42,183 bases of DNA, from positions 1-42,183 of the forward strand of contig JXQG01000009.1 in assembly GCA_001007665.1 (NCBI GenBank), written 5' to 3'. Within the stretch, counting starts at the first letter, position 1. The number at the start of each line of letters is the position of its first letter. Both the position numbers and the translations under genes were made by a program. Positions 25,807 to 35,324 of this stretch are shown in pieces. The DNA is from Candidatus Synechococcus spongiarum SP3 (GTDB lineage: Bacteria > Cyanobacteriota > Cyanobacteriia > PCC-6307 > Cyanobiaceae). Under the pieces are notes generated by a model that worked only from the letters and a program-made list of their open reading frames with translations, ran no database searches and was not told the DNA's origin.

Positions 25807-27065
25807 GTCATAGCCGTGCGCTCAATGTGCTTGTCATGGCGGTGGAACTGGTTCTGTAGAGCCACCATGGCGCGCTCCAGCCAGGGGTCCTGGCTGTCGT
25901 CCTCCGGCGTCTCCTGCGTTAAGGCTGCAAGCACCTGGTTGGGCATGATGCCCACGCTTTGAATATCGTTCCCGGCCGGCGTCACGTAACGGGCCACGGT
26001 GACGGTCAAGCCACTGCCGTCGCTCAGGGGAATCAGGGTCTGGATCAGTCCCTTCCCGAACGTGGGACGTCCCAGCACCTCGGCACGCCCATCATCCTGC
26101 AGGGCTCCGGCCAGAATTTCGCTGGCACTGGCGGTGCCGCTGTTGACGAGCACCACGATGGGACCGTCGTAGAGTTCCCCGGCATCCGTGATGATAGTGT
26201 CCACGATCCCGTTGCGGTCACGGATGCTCACAAGCGGCTGAGCGTCCAGCAGGGAATTCCCCACCTTCAAGCCACTGCTCACCAGGCCGCCGGGATTGTT
26301 GCGCAGGTCAAGAATCAGTCCCTCGACGCACTTGTTCTGGAGTTCCGCCAATGCCGTGCTCACCAGTTCCGGCACCTTGGTTGTGAACTGCCTGATTTGC
26401 AGCAGACCGTAGGTATGCCCATCTTCCCGCAGGCGGCGGCTGCGGACGGGGCGCAAATCCACGGTGCGCCGCTCAAGGGACAGGGATTGGCGCTCACCAT
26501 CCGGCGCCACCAGTTCAATGTCCACAACCGTGCCGGAGGGTCCCCGCAGCGCAGCAGCGACCCCCTCCAGACCCAGGTCTTCCACGGAGTCGCCCTCCAC
26601 CGCCAAGACAACACTGCCCGGCTGGATCTCGGCCGCTGCCGCCGGGGAACCGTCCAAGGACGAGATCACCTGCACCACGGTCTCCCCTTCATTGATGCCC
26701 AACTGCAGACCCACACCGCTGATGGAGCCGGCTGTGCTGTCCGTCAAGGCTTTGAACTGCTCCGGGCGCAGGAAACAGGTGAAGGGATCGCCGAGGGGGG
26801 CCAGCATGGTCTCGATGGCCTCGTAGGCACTTTCCCTGGAGGGGATCGGCTGCTCCAGCGCTCTTTGCCGCAAGCGGCGCCACGGTATCCCTTCGAATGT
26901 GGGATCCACGTAGCTTTGGTTCACAAAGCTCCAGGCGTCCACAACCAGTTGCTGGTCTTCCGAGAGGGCCTGGACTGCTGGCGCCCACAAGAGGAAGCCA
27001 GCCAGAATCACGACGGAAAGACAAATTCTGAATTTGCGCACACCACCTTGTGCCCACCCGCTCAT
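25803..27065 (-). CDS. ctpA: Carboxyl-terminal processing protease (CtpA family)
   Basis: This protein of about 420 residues has a signal peptide (ICLSVVILAGFLLWAPAVQA), so it acts in the lumen or periplasm. A PDZ domain (ISGVGLQLGINEGETVVQVI) precedes the S41 protease core, which has the catalytic Ser in NSGTASASEILAGALQDDG and the Lys in FGKGLIQTLIPLSDGSG. CtpA removes the C-terminal extension of photosystem II D1. The divergent petB-petD next to it is a recurrent cyanobacterial arrangement. The start is either ATG 27065 or 27086; the signal peptide follows both. Paralogues (CtpB, CtpC) exist, so the exact letter is not certain. Confidence 0.9.
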   Translation of the reverse strand: MSGWAQGGVRKFRICLSVVILAGFLLWAPAVQALSEDQQLVVDAWSFVNQSYVDPTFEGIPWRRLRQRALEQPIPSRESAYEAIETMLAPLGDPFTCFLRPEQFKALTDSTAGSISGVGLQLGINEGETVVQVISSLDGSPAAAAEIQPGSVVLAVEGDSVEDLGLEGVAAALRGPSGTVVDIELVAPDGERQSLSLERRTVDLRPVRSRRLREDGHTYGLLQIRQFTTKVPELVSTALAELQNKCVEGLILDLRNNPGGLVSSGLKVGNSLLDAQPLVSIRDRNGIVDTIITDAGELYDGPIVVLVNSGTASASEILAGALQDDGRAEVLGRPTFGKGLIQTLIPLSDGSGLTVTVARYVTPAGNDIQSVGIMPNQVLAALTQETPEDDSQDPWLERAMVALQNQFHRHDKHIERTAMT

Positions 27066-27261
27066 CTTGGCGCAATGCCTGTCCATGGTGATGACCGACC
27101 CCTGCTCCAAGACTATTTCAAAGTCTCTTTGGTTATGGCTTGCCCAGCCCCCAAGTTTTGACGTGGACTTTTAGAGTTTGGCCAGGTTGAGCCCTGCACT
27201 GGAGGGGCAGCCATGTCTCTGCCCCTTTCACCCCTGAGCAACTGATCCCCTTTTTGCCCCT

Positions 27262-27909
27262 ATGTCGAAGGTTTACGACTGGTTCCAAGAGCGCCTGGAG
27301 ATCCAGGAGATCGCAGACGACTTCTCCACCAAGTACGTCCCGCCCCACGTCAACATCTTCTATTGCCTGGGCGGCATCACCCTTGTGTGCTTCCTGATTC
27401 AGTTTGCCACGGGGTTTGCCATGACGTTTTATTACCGGCCCACGGTGGCCGAGGCCTTCAACTCCGTTCAGTACCTGATGACCTCGGTGAACTTCGGCTG
27501 GCTGATCCGCTCCGTGCATCGCTGGAGCGCCTCGATGATGGTGCTGATGCTGATTCTCCATGTGTTCCGGGTCTACCTGACCGGGGGCTTCAAGCGACCA
27601 CGGGAACTCACCTGGGTGGTGGGTGTCACCATGGCGGTCATTACCGTCAGCTTTGGGGTCACTGGATACTCTCTGCCCTGGGACCAGATGGGCTACTGGG
27701 CTGTGAAGATCGTTTCCGGTGTGCCTGCTGCCATCCCTGTGGTTGGCGACCAACTGGTGGAGCTTCTCCGAGGTGGCGAGAGCGTTGGTCAGGCCACGCT
27801 GACCCGCTTTTACAGTCTCCACACCTTCGTGCTGCCCTGGCTTTTGGCGGTATTCATGTTGATGCACTTCCTGATGATCCGTAAGCAAGGGATTTCAGGT
27901 CCTCTCTAG
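27262..27909 (+). CDS. petB: Cytochrome b6
   Basis: This 215-residue membrane subunit of cytochrome b6f is complete. Cys35 in NIFYCLGGI binds heme c_n. The four b-heme histidines lie in [27 protein letters not shown] and [11 protein letters not shown]. The [13 protein letters not shown] loop is near the quinol oxidation site, and the protein ends in RKQGISGPL. It carries electrons from plastoquinol across the thylakoid. petD follows after 72 bases and they should share a promoter in the 196-base gap after ctpA, where I could not pick out convincing -35/-10 boxes. Confidence 0.98.
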   Translation: MSKVYDWFQERLEIQEIADDFSTKYVPPHVNIFYCLGGITLVCFLIQFATGFAMTFYYRPTVAEAFNSVQYLMTSVNFGWLIRSVHRWSASMMVLMLILHVFRVYLTGGFKRPRELTWVVGVTMAVITVSFGVTGYSLPWDQMGYWAVKIVSGVPAAIPVVGDQLVELLRGGESVGQATLTRFYSLHTFVLPWLLAVFMLMHFLMIRKQGISGPL

Positions 27910-27981
27910 GCCTGCCCGCGCCTGTCCGAGGCCCTCACCTACGGGCTTCTGCGTTCTCTCTCGTACCCTCCCACCGGACTG

Positions 27982-28464
27982 ATGTCAATCCTCAAGAAAC
28001 CCGACCTGAGCGATCCAGCGCTGCGGGCCAAGCTGGCCAAAGGCATGGGTCACAACTATTACGGTGAGCCCGCCTGGCCCAACGACATCCTCTACATCTT
28101 CCCCGTGGTCATCCTGGGGACCCTTGCCTGTGTGGTGGGGCTATCTGTCCTGGATCCCGCCATGGTCGGGGAGCCTGCCGACCCCTTCGCCACGCCCCTG
28201 GAAATTCTGCCGGAGTGGTACCTCTATCCAGTGTTCCAGATCCTGCGCGTTGTGCCCAACAAGCTGCTGGGCATTGTTCTCCAGGGCATGGTCCCTTTGG
28301 GACTCATGCTGGTTCCCTTTATCGAGAGCTTCAATCGTTTCCAGAATCCTTTCCGGCGGCCTGTTGCCATGACCGTCTTCCTGTTTGGCACCTTCATGGC
28401 CCTTTATCTGGGCATTGGCGCCACCCTGCCCATTGACAAGTCTCTTACCCTAGGACTCTTCTGA
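27982..28464 (+). CDS. petD: Cytochrome b6f subunit IV
   Basis: This 160-residue protein begins [21 protein letters not shown] and has three membrane helices. It contains the quinol-site [13 protein letters not shown] motif (residues 77-89) and [14 protein letters not shown]. It forms the second half of the split cytochrome b with PetB. Full length for the family. Its last 15 bases overlap the convergent GH100 gene. Confidence 0.98.
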   Translation: MSILKKPDLSDPALRAKLAKGMGHNYYGEPAWPNDILYIFPVVILGTLACVVGLSVLDPAMVGEPADPFATPLEILPEWYLYPVFQILRVVPNKLLGIVLQGMVPLGLMLVPFIESFNRFQNPFRRPVAMTVFLFGTFMALYLGIGATLPIDKSLTLGLF

Positions 28465-29919
28465 CGTCTCCTGGCTGAACGAAAACGAAAAGTTGAGCTG
28501 GCAGCCGTTGCGCAGCAGTTCACGGGTGAGGAGGAAGCCCACAATGGTCCATGTCTGATAGGTTCTGGCCTGCTGCCCCACCCATGTTCCCGTGGGGCCG
28601 TCAAAGTATTCCGCCCACTGCTGGCGGGGCAGTTGGCTGAGGTGGACCTGGTAGGACCTCTCCAGCAAGGTTTTCATCTGGCCCGTCAGCAGTACATCCG
28701 CTTTGGGATGATCCTTGTCGTGCAGGGCCACCGCCATCACCAGGTACCAGAGCAAGCTGGGCCAATGTCCTCCGTTGTGGTAGCTCCAGGGCCAGTTTTT
28801 GGGATCGGAGCCCGTCTTCATGGCCCACTCTTGCCCCTCCATGGGGGGGTGGCAGATGCGCATGGGCATCTGGGCCATCAGATGGTTGCTGTTGTGCAGC
28901 ACCAGGCGAAACAAAGCTCTCTGCTGGGGCGCCGTTAGCAGCCCGAAGATGCAGGCCAGGCTGTTGCCCAGCGTGAAAAACCGGTAGTCCGGTCGCCCCG
29001 TGCGCACATTGCCAATAAGATAGCCCCCGCGGTCGTCCAGCCAGTCCTGAAGCCAGTCCGGGATGAACGTGGGCTGAATATTGAACTCGTTGAGGTGCTG
29101 CACGTCTCCGTACTGCTCCGTGGGGCGTCGCCGCAGCACCTGGATGGTTTTGCTGGTAACCCAGTAGTGCTTCAGCAAATAGGAGCGCAGATCGTGGATC
29201 CACTGGCGGGTGAGAGGAATTCTCTGGCTGAGGAGCCTGCTGGGGGCGGCGTTGTGTCGTTGGGCCAACTCCATGAGATGGACACAGCACTTCAAGCAGC
29301 CGTACAGCAGCACCTCGATTTCCAGGGGCGCACCCCACACGTCCATGGGACGGTCAATCATGAAGGAGCAGTCAGGCACAAACAAGACAGGAGTGCCGGC
29401 AACGGAGGGTTGCATCACCAAGTCCAGGAGCCGCTGGATTGCCCGCTGCACCCGTTGGTCACAGCCGAATTGCCAGTCCTGGACATGGGAGACGTAGATC
29501 CAGCAGAGGACAGGCCACCAGAGACTGGCATCCACCGAGCTGATCCGACCAATGGACCGCTGGCCGTAGTCCGCCACCAGCTCCCCTTCCTTCTCGATGA
29601 AGCTGGTGGGGAAAAGACCTCGGGTTTGCAGGGCGCTGCTTTGCAGGTCCATGCATAGTCCCAGGAAATGGCGCACCAGAGCGTGACGTCCTTTCAAGAG
29701 CAGGTGGATCATCACCGGCACGTTGTCCCGGAGAAACACCTCTCCGTAGTTGAGGGCCATGCCTTTGCTGGGGTGCTCAATGGCTGCCACGGCGCCTGCC
29801 AGCTGGCCCTTCGCCTTGACGAGAGTGCGCTCAAGATGCACCTCCGCCGATTGGACAATCTTCTCTTCCTTCAGGCTGGTGCGGTTGCGGGAGTGGAGTG
29901 AAATGATGGGTTTGGACAT
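28450..29919 (-). CDS. GH100 alkaline/neutral invertase
   Basis: This 489-residue cytosolic glycoside hydrolase family 100 protein cleaves sucrose to glucose and fructose. Markers are [44 protein letters not shown] with the catalytic Asp, the [17 protein letters not shown] segment, and [36 protein letters not shown]. There is no signal peptide. It is divergent, 37 bases away, from a HAD sugar-phosphate phosphatase, suggesting that soluble-sugar synthesis and breakdown are handled at one locus. It overlaps petD by 15 bases at its 3' end. Confidence 0.92.
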   Translation of the reverse strand: MSKPIISLHSRNRTSLKEEKIVQSAEVHLERTLVKAKGQLAGAVAAIEHPSKGMALNYGEVFLRDNVPVMIHLLLKGRHALVRHFLGLCMDLQSSALQTRGLFPTSFIEKEGELVADYGQRSIGRISSVDASLWWPVLCWIYVSHVQDWQFGCDQRVQRAIQRLLDLVMQPSVAGTPVLFVPDCSFMIDRPMDVWGAPLEIEVLLYGCLKCCVHLMELAQRHNAAPSRLLSQRIPLTRQWIHDLRSYLLKHYWVTSKTIQVLRRRPTEQYGDVQHLNEFNIQPTFIPDWLQDWLDDRGGYLIGNVRTGRPDYRFFTLGNSLACIFGLLTAPQQRALFRLVLHNSNHLMAQMPMRICHPPMEGQEWAMKTGSDPKNWPWSYHNGGHWPSLLWYLVMAVALHDKDHPKADVLLTGQMKTLLERSYQVHLSQLPRQQWAEYFDGPTGTWVGQQARTYQTWTIVGFLLTRELLRNGCQLNFSFSFSQETSEES

Positions 29920-29956
29920 GGCTACGGCGCCCAGTCGTCAAGGGAGGTAATGGGCA

Positions 29957-30700
29957 ATGAAGGACCTGCTGTTGGTCACCGACCTGGACCATACCCTTGT
30001 GGGGGACAGACACGCCCTGGCTTGCCTTAATCGAACACTGCAGACCCTGCGCTCCCGGATTGCTCTGGTCTATGCCACGGGCCGCAGCCTGACTGGGGCG
30101 CGCCAGTTGCAGCAGGAGGAGGGTCTGCTGGAGCCCGAGGGTTGGGCCACGGGAGTTGGCTCCACCCTCCTCTGGCGCGGTGAGCCGGATTCGGCCTGGG
30201 ACAGGCAGTTGCAGCGCCACTGGGATCGCCCTGCCCTCGGTGCCCTGTTGTCGGGTTGGAGCGATCTGATCCTGCAGCCGGCATCCGAGCAGGCTCCCTA
30301 CAAGCTCAGTTACGAGCTGGCCACGCCCCGGATGGGAACGGAGGCCCACCAGTTTGAACAACGCCTTCAGACCATGCTGCGGCAGGCCAATCTCCAGGCA
30401 CAGGTGGTGTTGAGCAGTGGTTACCAACTGGATCTGCTGCCCCTGGCCGCGGGCAAGGGGGCGGTGAGCGGCTATCTGCAGCGGAAGCTGGGTCTGCGGC
30501 CGGATCAGGTGCTCTGCTGCGGTGATTCCGGCAATGATCGCTCCATGCTGGCTGGTCCCTGGTGGGGGGTGATGGTGAGCAATGCCAGACCGGAACTTCT
30601 GTCCTGGTGGCGGCAGGTCCGGCCAGACACCCTGCTGCGCTCCCACCATCACCATGCAGGGGCCATCCTCCATGCCCTGGACACCTTGCCCCTCCTGTAG
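29957..30700 (+). CDS. HAD-IIB sugar-phosphate phosphatase (sucrose-phosphate or glucosyl-3-phosphoglycerate phosphatase type)
   Basis: This 247-residue protein shows LLLVTDLDHTLVGD (motif I, nucleophile and acid Asp), VYATGRSLTG (motif II), the lysine in AAGKGAVSGYLQRKLG (motif III) and CCGDSGNDRSML (motif IV). This pattern fits sucrose-6-phosphate phosphatase and the related mannosyl/glucosyl-3-phosphoglycerate phosphatases. The neighbouring invertase favours sucrose or the compatible-solute pathway, but the sequence alone does not separate them. Its TAG stop forms the loop of a 10-bp hairpin. Confidence 0.8.
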   Translation: MKDLLLVTDLDHTLVGDRHALACLNRTLQTLRSRIALVYATGRSLTGARQLQQEEGLLEPEGWATGVGSTLLWRGEPDSAWDRQLQRHWDRPALGALLSGWSDLILQPASEQAPYKLSYELATPRMGTEAHQFEQRLQTMLRQANLQAQVVLSSGYQLDLLPLAAGKGAVSGYLQRKLGLRPDQVLCCGDSGNDRSMLAGPWWGVMVSNARPELLSWWRQVRPDTLLRSHHHHAGAILHALDTLPLL

Positions 30701-30710
30701 CAGGAGGGGC
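30688..30710. terminator. Perfect 10-bp hairpin between two convergent genes
   Basis: GCCCCTCCTG (30688-30697) and CAGGAGGGGC (30701-30710) are perfect inverted repeats, and the 3-base loop is the TAG stop of the phosphatase gene. The mutM stop is 2 bases beyond. There is no T-run on either side, so this is not a classical intrinsic terminator, but its position suggests a shared 3' end structure. Confidence 0.55.
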
Positions 30711-30711
30711 T

Positions 30712-31572
30712 CTACCGTCCCTCCTGCTGACAACGGGGGCACCAATGGCTGCTGCGTCCACTGAGCACCTGGCGCTGGATGGGTGCGCCACAGTGGCGGC
30801 AGGGCGCCCCTGGTCGCCCATAAACCCAAGCCTCCTGGCCGTAGTTGCCATTGACGCCCTGGAGGTCGTGGAAATCCCTGAAACTGGTTCCCCCCTGCTG
30901 CACACTCCTGGACAGGACCTGCACCAGCCGCTCACAGAGCCGGTGCAGTTGTCCTTGGCTCAGGCTGCCGCTGGCAACATGGGGGGGGATGCCCGCCAGA
31001 AAAAGACACTCATCCGCATAGATATTCCCCACACCGGCCACCACGGACTGATCCAGCAGGGCTGTCTTGATGGCCCGCCTGGATCCTCGCAGGCGCTTCT
31101 CCAGGTAGGTTCCATGAAAGGCTGGGGTGAAGGGTTCCGGACCCAGCCGCTGCAGCCCTGTGATTACCTGGGATGCTGCTCTGCCCGGAGGCACCCACCA
31201 CATGCGTCCAAAGCTGCGGGTGTCTACAAATCTCAATTCCTTTTGATCGCCCAGAAATCGCACCCGCGTGTGGGGACACACGGGGAACGCCTCCCTGTCA
31301 AGCCACCGAAACCTGCCGGTCATGCGCAGATGAACACCCAGTTGACCAACAGGCTGGCCTTGGCGCGAGAGCTGGCTCAGCAGGTATTTCCCGCGACGAT
31401 GCCAGGGCGTGAGTCGAGAACCCGTGAGCGCGGCAGCAAAGGCTGGGACGTCACCCACGGGGAAGGCCACCGTGCGTTCCAGCAGGACCTCCACATGGTG
31501 AATCAGGAAACGGCCAACGCCATGTTGCAAGGCACGGCGAACCACTTCCACCTCAGGAAGCTCTGGCGCCAA
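30712..31572 (-). CDS. mutM: Formamidopyrimidine-DNA glycosylase
   Basis: This 286-residue base-excision repair enzyme for 8-oxoguanine has the N-terminal PELPEVEVVRRAL, the helix-two-turn-helix region SVVAGVGNIYADECLFLAGIPP, and the zinc finger CRHCGAPIQRQVLSGRSSHWCPRC. The family's nucleophile is the proline exposed after Met removal (MPELPE). Here the codon before Pro is GCG, the codon before that is TTG, and TGA lies three codons further upstream. The only start is thus TTG, giving Met-Ala-Pro. The protein is otherwise complete; whether it is active is doubtful. Confidence 0.9.
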   Translation of the reverse strand: MAPELPEVEVVRRALQHGVGRFLIHHVEVLLERTVAFPVGDVPAFAAALTGSRLTPWHRRGKYLLSQLSRQGQPVGQLGVHLRMTGRFRWLDREAFPVCPHTRVRFLGDQKELRFVDTRSFGRMWWVPPGRAASQVITGLQRLGPEPFTPAFHGTYLEKRLRGSRRAIKTALLDQSVVAGVGNIYADECLFLAGIPPHVASGSLSQGQLHRLCERLVQVLSRSVQQGGTSFRDFHDLQGVNGNYGQEAWVYGRPGAPCRHCGAPIQRQVLSGRSSHWCPRCQQEGR

Positions 31573-31601
31573 TGACGATCATGAAGACGGTGACGCGGCG
31601 G

Positions 31602-31629
31602 CCCGGCCCGGGCCAGGGACCAGGCCGGG
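31602..31629. terminator. GC-rich hairpin downstream of psaE
   Basis: CCCGGCC (31602-31608) and GGCCGGG (31623-31629) are inverted repeats around a 14-base GC-rich loop, 25 bases after the psaE stop in the psaE direction. No T-run follows. It may protect or end the psaE transcript before mutM. Confidence 0.45.
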
Positions 31630-31653
31630 TGTGGGCGTGTGGTGGGCGTGCCC

Positions 31654-31863
31654 TCAGGCCGCCTCCAGCTCGCTCTCGGCAAAGTTGTTCACGTTCAGGC
31701 CACCTTCTACGCCACTGTAGGCGCTGTAGTTGAGACTGTCAAAACGCACGGATACCGGATACAGGATGCCGCTGGTGTCCACGGAGGCCACAGTGCCCAC
31801 CTCGTTGAACCAATACGACTCAGGACGCTTGATGCGAACTTTCTGTCCCCTCGTGATGGCCAT
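31654..31863 (-). CDS. psaE: Photosystem I reaction centre subunit IV
   Basis: This 69-residue SH3-like protein reads [20 protein letters not shown], then EVGTVASVD and [32 protein letters not shown]. It lies on the stromal side of photosystem I, helps dock ferredoxin and supports cyclic flow. The ATG at 31863 is fixed by the conserved MAI/VxRG start. A tandem octamer, GATGCAAA twice (31864-31879), stands immediately upstream of the start codon. proB begins divergently about 95 bases away. Confidence 0.98.
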   Translation of the reverse strand: MAITRGQKVRIKRPESYWFNEVGTVASVDTSGILYPVSVRFDSLNYSAYSGVEGGLNVNNFAESELEAA

Positions 31864-31958
31864 GATGCAAAGATGCAAAGCTGAACAGCGCTGCCAGCCT
31901 AACCGCGGCGGCGGCCATCCTCTTCGAGGGTGATGAAATATGTCAGGCTTTCGGTTCG

Positions 31959-33101
31959 ATGGTTGACTCCGGCATGTCCCTCTCGCCCATCGTGGTCAAG
32001 GTGGGCACCAGCATCCTGCGGGGAGATGACCATCGGGACACGGAAACCGTCATTGCCGAATTGGCCAGGGTCCTGAGCCACTGCTGTCAGCAAGGTCGTC
32101 CTGTGGTGCTGGTGAGCAGTGGCGCTGTCGGACTGGGTAGTCGTCGCCTGGGGGATGCCCGGCGTCCAAGGGAGTTGCTGCAACAGCAGGTGGCGGCAGC
32201 CGTGGGCCAAGGACTGCTCATGGCCTCCTATGACAAGGCGTTTGGCGTCCATGGCCAACTGGTGGCCCAGGTGCTGCTGACCCGTGGCGATTTTGTGTCC
32301 CGGCAACGCTATCGCAACGCCACCGCCACGCTACGGGGTCTGTTGGCGCGCCATGTGCTTCCCATTGTCAACGAAAACGACGCCCTGGCCACCGATGAGC
32401 TGCGCTGTGGCGACAACGACACCATGGCGGCGCGGGTAGCGGTGGCAGTGGCGGCCGAGCGGCTTATCCTGCTCACGGACGTGGACCGTCTCTACTCGGC
32501 CGATCCGAGGCGGGACCTGCAAGCCAGCCCCATCGACGCGGTGCGCAACCGTGCGGAACTGCTGAGCCTCACCCAGGCGGCGGAGCCGGGTGGCCAGTGG
32601 GGCACAGGGGGCATGACCACCAAGCTGGACGCTGCCCGGATTGCCACGGCCAGCGGCATCACGGTGGACCTGGCTGACGGCCGCACCGTTGCCGTCCTGG
32701 AAGGCTTGTTGCAAGGGGGCAATGGAGGAACCCGCTTCCAGGCCGACGCCCTCCCCATCCCCATCCGCAAACGCTGGCTGGCCCACGGTGTGCTGCCCCA
32801 GGGCAGCTTGCACCTGGATCAGGGGGCGGTAAAGGCCATTGAACAGCAAGGCGCGTCTCTTCTGGCTGCCGGCATCACCGTTGTGGAGGGCTCCTTTGCC
32901 CCCCATGAGGCGGTACGCCTCTGTGGGCCGGACGGGGAAGAAATAGCTCGGGGGATCAGCCGTCACAGCAGCGAGGTGGTGAACAGAATTCGCGGCCTCT
33001 CCCGCGACCAGGTCACTCCCTTGCTGGGACAAGCCGGCGCCGCGTGTGTGGTCCACCGTGATTCCCTGGTCTTGACCCGCTCCCCCGATGCAATCCCCTG
33101 A
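31959..33101 (+). CDS. proB: Glutamate 5-kinase
   Basis: This 380-residue first enzyme of proline synthesis has an amino-acid kinase domain: [49 protein letters not shown] and [15 protein letters not shown], with [21 protein letters not shown]-terminal PUA domain covers about the last 100 residues. A second ATG at 31974 ([11 protein letters not shown]) is the better family start. It overlaps lpxD by one base (ATGA), and leuB follows with a 4-base overlap, so proB-lpxD-leuB read as one operon of unrelated functions. Confidence 0.95.
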   Translation: MVDSGMSLSPIVVKVGTSILRGDDHRDTETVIAELARVLSHCCQQGRPVVLVSSGAVGLGSRRLGDARRPRELLQQQVAAAVGQGLLMASYDKAFGVHGQLVAQVLLTRGDFVSRQRYRNATATLRGLLARHVLPIVNENDALATDELRCGDNDTMAARVAVAVAAERLILLTDVDRLYSADPRRDLQASPIDAVRNRAELLSLTQAAEPGGQWGTGGMTTKLDAARIATASGITVDLADGRTVAVLEGLLQGGNGGTRFQADALPIPIRKRWLAHGVLPQGSLHLDQGAVKAIEQQGASLLAAGITVVEGSFAPHEAVRLCGPDGEEIARGISRHSSEVVNRIRGLSRDQVTPLLGQAGAACVVHRDSLVLTRSPDAIP

Positions 33102-34159
33102 TGCGCTTCAGTGAACTCCTCGCTGCTCTGGAGAGCCTCCAACCGGAAGGCGACCGCTGGTTGGCGGATGATCCCCCTCTGGACGGGGCGGCCGCCCTGG
33201 ACAAGGCTCAGCAGGGCCAACTCGGCTTCCTGGAGCGGAGCAACGCCATGATGGCGGCAGCCCTGGCCCACTGTGATGCCAGCGCAGTGTTGTTGCCCGC
33301 TGATGATGAGTCGTTGCATCGACTGGCCCGGCAACAGGGCATTGCCTGGGCAGCCTCTGCAGACCCCCGCCTCAGCTTTGCCGAAGCGCTGGATTGTTTA
33401 TACCCCCGGCAACGTCCCACCCCTGGCCGCCACCCCCAGGCTGTGGTGGCGCCTGACGCCCATGTGGCGGACAGTGCATCCCTGGCCGCCGGGGTGGTGG
33501 TGGGCGCCCGCTGTCACGTGGGGGAGGAGGCCGTTCTCCATCCCGGCGTGGTGCTGTACGACGACGTGTGGATTGGCCAGGGCTGTGAACTCCACGGCAA
33601 TGTGGTGGTGCATTCCCACAGCCACCTGGGGCGCAACTGTGTGGTTCAGGCCAATGCGGTGATTGGCGGAGAGGGCTTTGGCTTTGTGCCCACCGGCCGC
33701 GGTTGGCGCAAAATGCCCCAAACAGGCCATGTGGTGCTGGAGGATGGGGTGGAGGTGGGCTGCTGCAGTACGGTGGACCGCCCCGCCGTGGGGGAAACCC
33801 GCCTGGGAGCTGGCACCAAGATCGACAACCTGGTCCAGATCGGCCACGGGGTGGTCACCGGCAAAGGCTGTGCCTTTGCGGCACAGGTGGGCATTGCTGG
33901 TGGGGCCGTGCTGGGGCGTGGCGTCATCCTGGGGGGACAGGTGGGTGTGATCAACCGGGTCCGTCTTGGGGATGGGGTGGTGGCCAGCTCCAAAGCCGGT
34001 GTGCATACCGATGTGGCACCCGGGGAGGTGGTGAGCGGCTTTCCCATTATCCCCAACCGGCTCTGGCTCCGGGCCTCGGCCCTGTTTGCCCGCCTGCCGG
34101 AGTTGAGTCGTAGTCTCAAACGATTGCAGCAGCAGGTGGAGCGTTCCCGACAACCATGA
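33101..34159 (+). CDS. lpxD: UDP-3-O-(3-hydroxyacyl)glucosamine N-acyltransferase
   Basis: This 352-residue protein has an N-terminal uridine-binding domain ([13 protein letters not shown] to about residue 105) and a left-handed parallel beta-helix of hexapeptide repeats from about residue 110. Typical landmarks are [57 protein letters not shown] with the catalytic His, and [14 protein letters not shown]. It adds the second acyl chain in lipid A synthesis, so the cell has a lipid A-type outer membrane. It sits inside the proB-leuB operon. Confidence 0.95.
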   Translation: MRFSELLAALESLQPEGDRWLADDPPLDGAAALDKAQQGQLGFLERSNAMMAAALAHCDASAVLLPADDESLHRLARQQGIAWAASADPRLSFAEALDCLYPRQRPTPGRHPQAVVAPDAHVADSASLAAGVVVGARCHVGEEAVLHPGVVLYDDVWIGQGCELHGNVVVHSHSHLGRNCVVQANAVIGGEGFGFVPTGRGWRKMPQTGHVVLEDGVEVGCCSTVDRPAVGETRLGAGTKIDNLVQIGHGVVTGKGCAFAAQVGIAGGAVLGRGVILGGQVGVINRVRLGDGVVASSKAGVHTDVAPGEVVSGFPIIPNRLWLRASALFARLPELSRSLKRLQQQVERSRQP

Positions 34160-35268
34160 ACATCACCCTCCTGCCCGGTGACGGCATCGGCCCGGAAATC
34201 ACCGCGGTGACCAAGGCTCTCCTGCAGGCTGTGGGTAGCCGCCATGGGCTGCCCCTCGTCATGGAGGAGGCTCCCATGGGAGGCGCAGCCATTGCCGCCT
34301 GTGGTGAGCCCCTCCCCAAGGAAACCTTGCGATGCTGCCGCGCCGCGGATGCGGTGCTTCTGGCCGCCATCGGTGACCCCCAATACGACCGGCACCCGCG
34401 GCAGCAGCGGCCCGAGAGCGGACTTCTGGGTCTACGGGCCGGCCTGCAACTGTTTGCCAATCTACGCCCGGTGAAGGTGATCCCCTCCCTGCTGGGGGCC
34501 AGCTCCCTGAAGCCCGAGGTGGTGTCGGGCGTGGATCTGCTGGTGGTGCGGGAATTGACCGGCGGCATCTACTTTGGCCAACCCAAAGGGCGCATCGGTA
34601 GCGGATCCGGGGAACGGGCCTTCAACACCATGACCTATGGGGCCATGGAGGTGGATCGGATCGCCGCCATGGCGTTCAGGCTGGCCAGCCAGCGGCGGCG
34701 GCGGCTCTGCTCCGTTGACAAGGCCAACGTGCTGGACGTGTCCCAACTGTGGCGAGAGCGGGTGGAGCGCATGGCGCCCACCTGGCCCGACGTGACAGTT
34801 GAGCACATGTACGTGGACAATGCCGCCATGCAGCTCATCCGCCAGCCACGCCGGTTTGACGTGCTGCTGACGGGAAACCTGTTCGGGGATATCCTGAGCG
34901 ACGAGGCAGCCATGCTCAGCGGCAGCATTGGCCTCTTGCCCTCTGCCTCTTTGGGGGACAGCGGACCGGGACTGTTTGAACCTGTCCATGGTTCCGCGCC
35001 CGATATTGCCGGTCAGGATCGGGCCAATCCCTTGGCCATGGTTCTCTCCGCTGCCATGATGCTGCGCTTGGGCCTGGGGCAGGAGAGTGCTGCCACGGCC
35101 CTGGAAACCGCAGTTGACCGGGTGCTGAAGGCGGGCTTCCGCACCCCGGACATGATGGCCGATGGCTGTGTTGTCGTGGGCTGTGGCGCCATGGGGGAGC
35201 ACCTGCTGGCCGCTCTGGAGGATCCTGTCGAAGACGGGGCGCCACAGCCGGACGTCAACCGGGTCTAG
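34156..35268 (+). CDS. leuB: 3-isopropylmalate dehydrogenase
   Basis: This 370-residue NAD-dependent beta-decarboxylating dehydrogenase acts in leucine synthesis. It opens [13 protein letters not shown], has [25 protein letters not shown], the catalytic lysine in [11 protein letters not shown], and the signature [27 protein letters not shown]. The NAD-binding end is [21 protein letters not shown]. The start overlaps lpxD by 4 bases. Confidence 0.96.
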   Translation: MNITLLPGDGIGPEITAVTKALLQAVGSRHGLPLVMEEAPMGGAAIAACGEPLPKETLRCCRAADAVLLAAIGDPQYDRHPRQQRPESGLLGLRAGLQLFANLRPVKVIPSLLGASSLKPEVVSGVDLLVVRELTGGIYFGQPKGRIGSGSGERAFNTMTYGAMEVDRIAAMAFRLASQRRRRLCSVDKANVLDVSQLWRERVERMAPTWPDVTVEHMYVDNAAMQLIRQPRRFDVLLTGNLFGDILSDEAAMLSGSIGLLPSASLGDSGPGLFEPVHGSAPDIAGQDRANPLAMVLSAAMMLRLGLGQESAATALETAVDRVLKAGFRTPDMMADGCVVVGCGAMGEHLLAALEDPVEDGAPQPDVNRV

Positions 35269-35324
35269 CCAAGCGGCGCCCCAGGGCTGCACACTGGGCT
35301 CGGCGTTGCCTCCATCCTTCCCCC

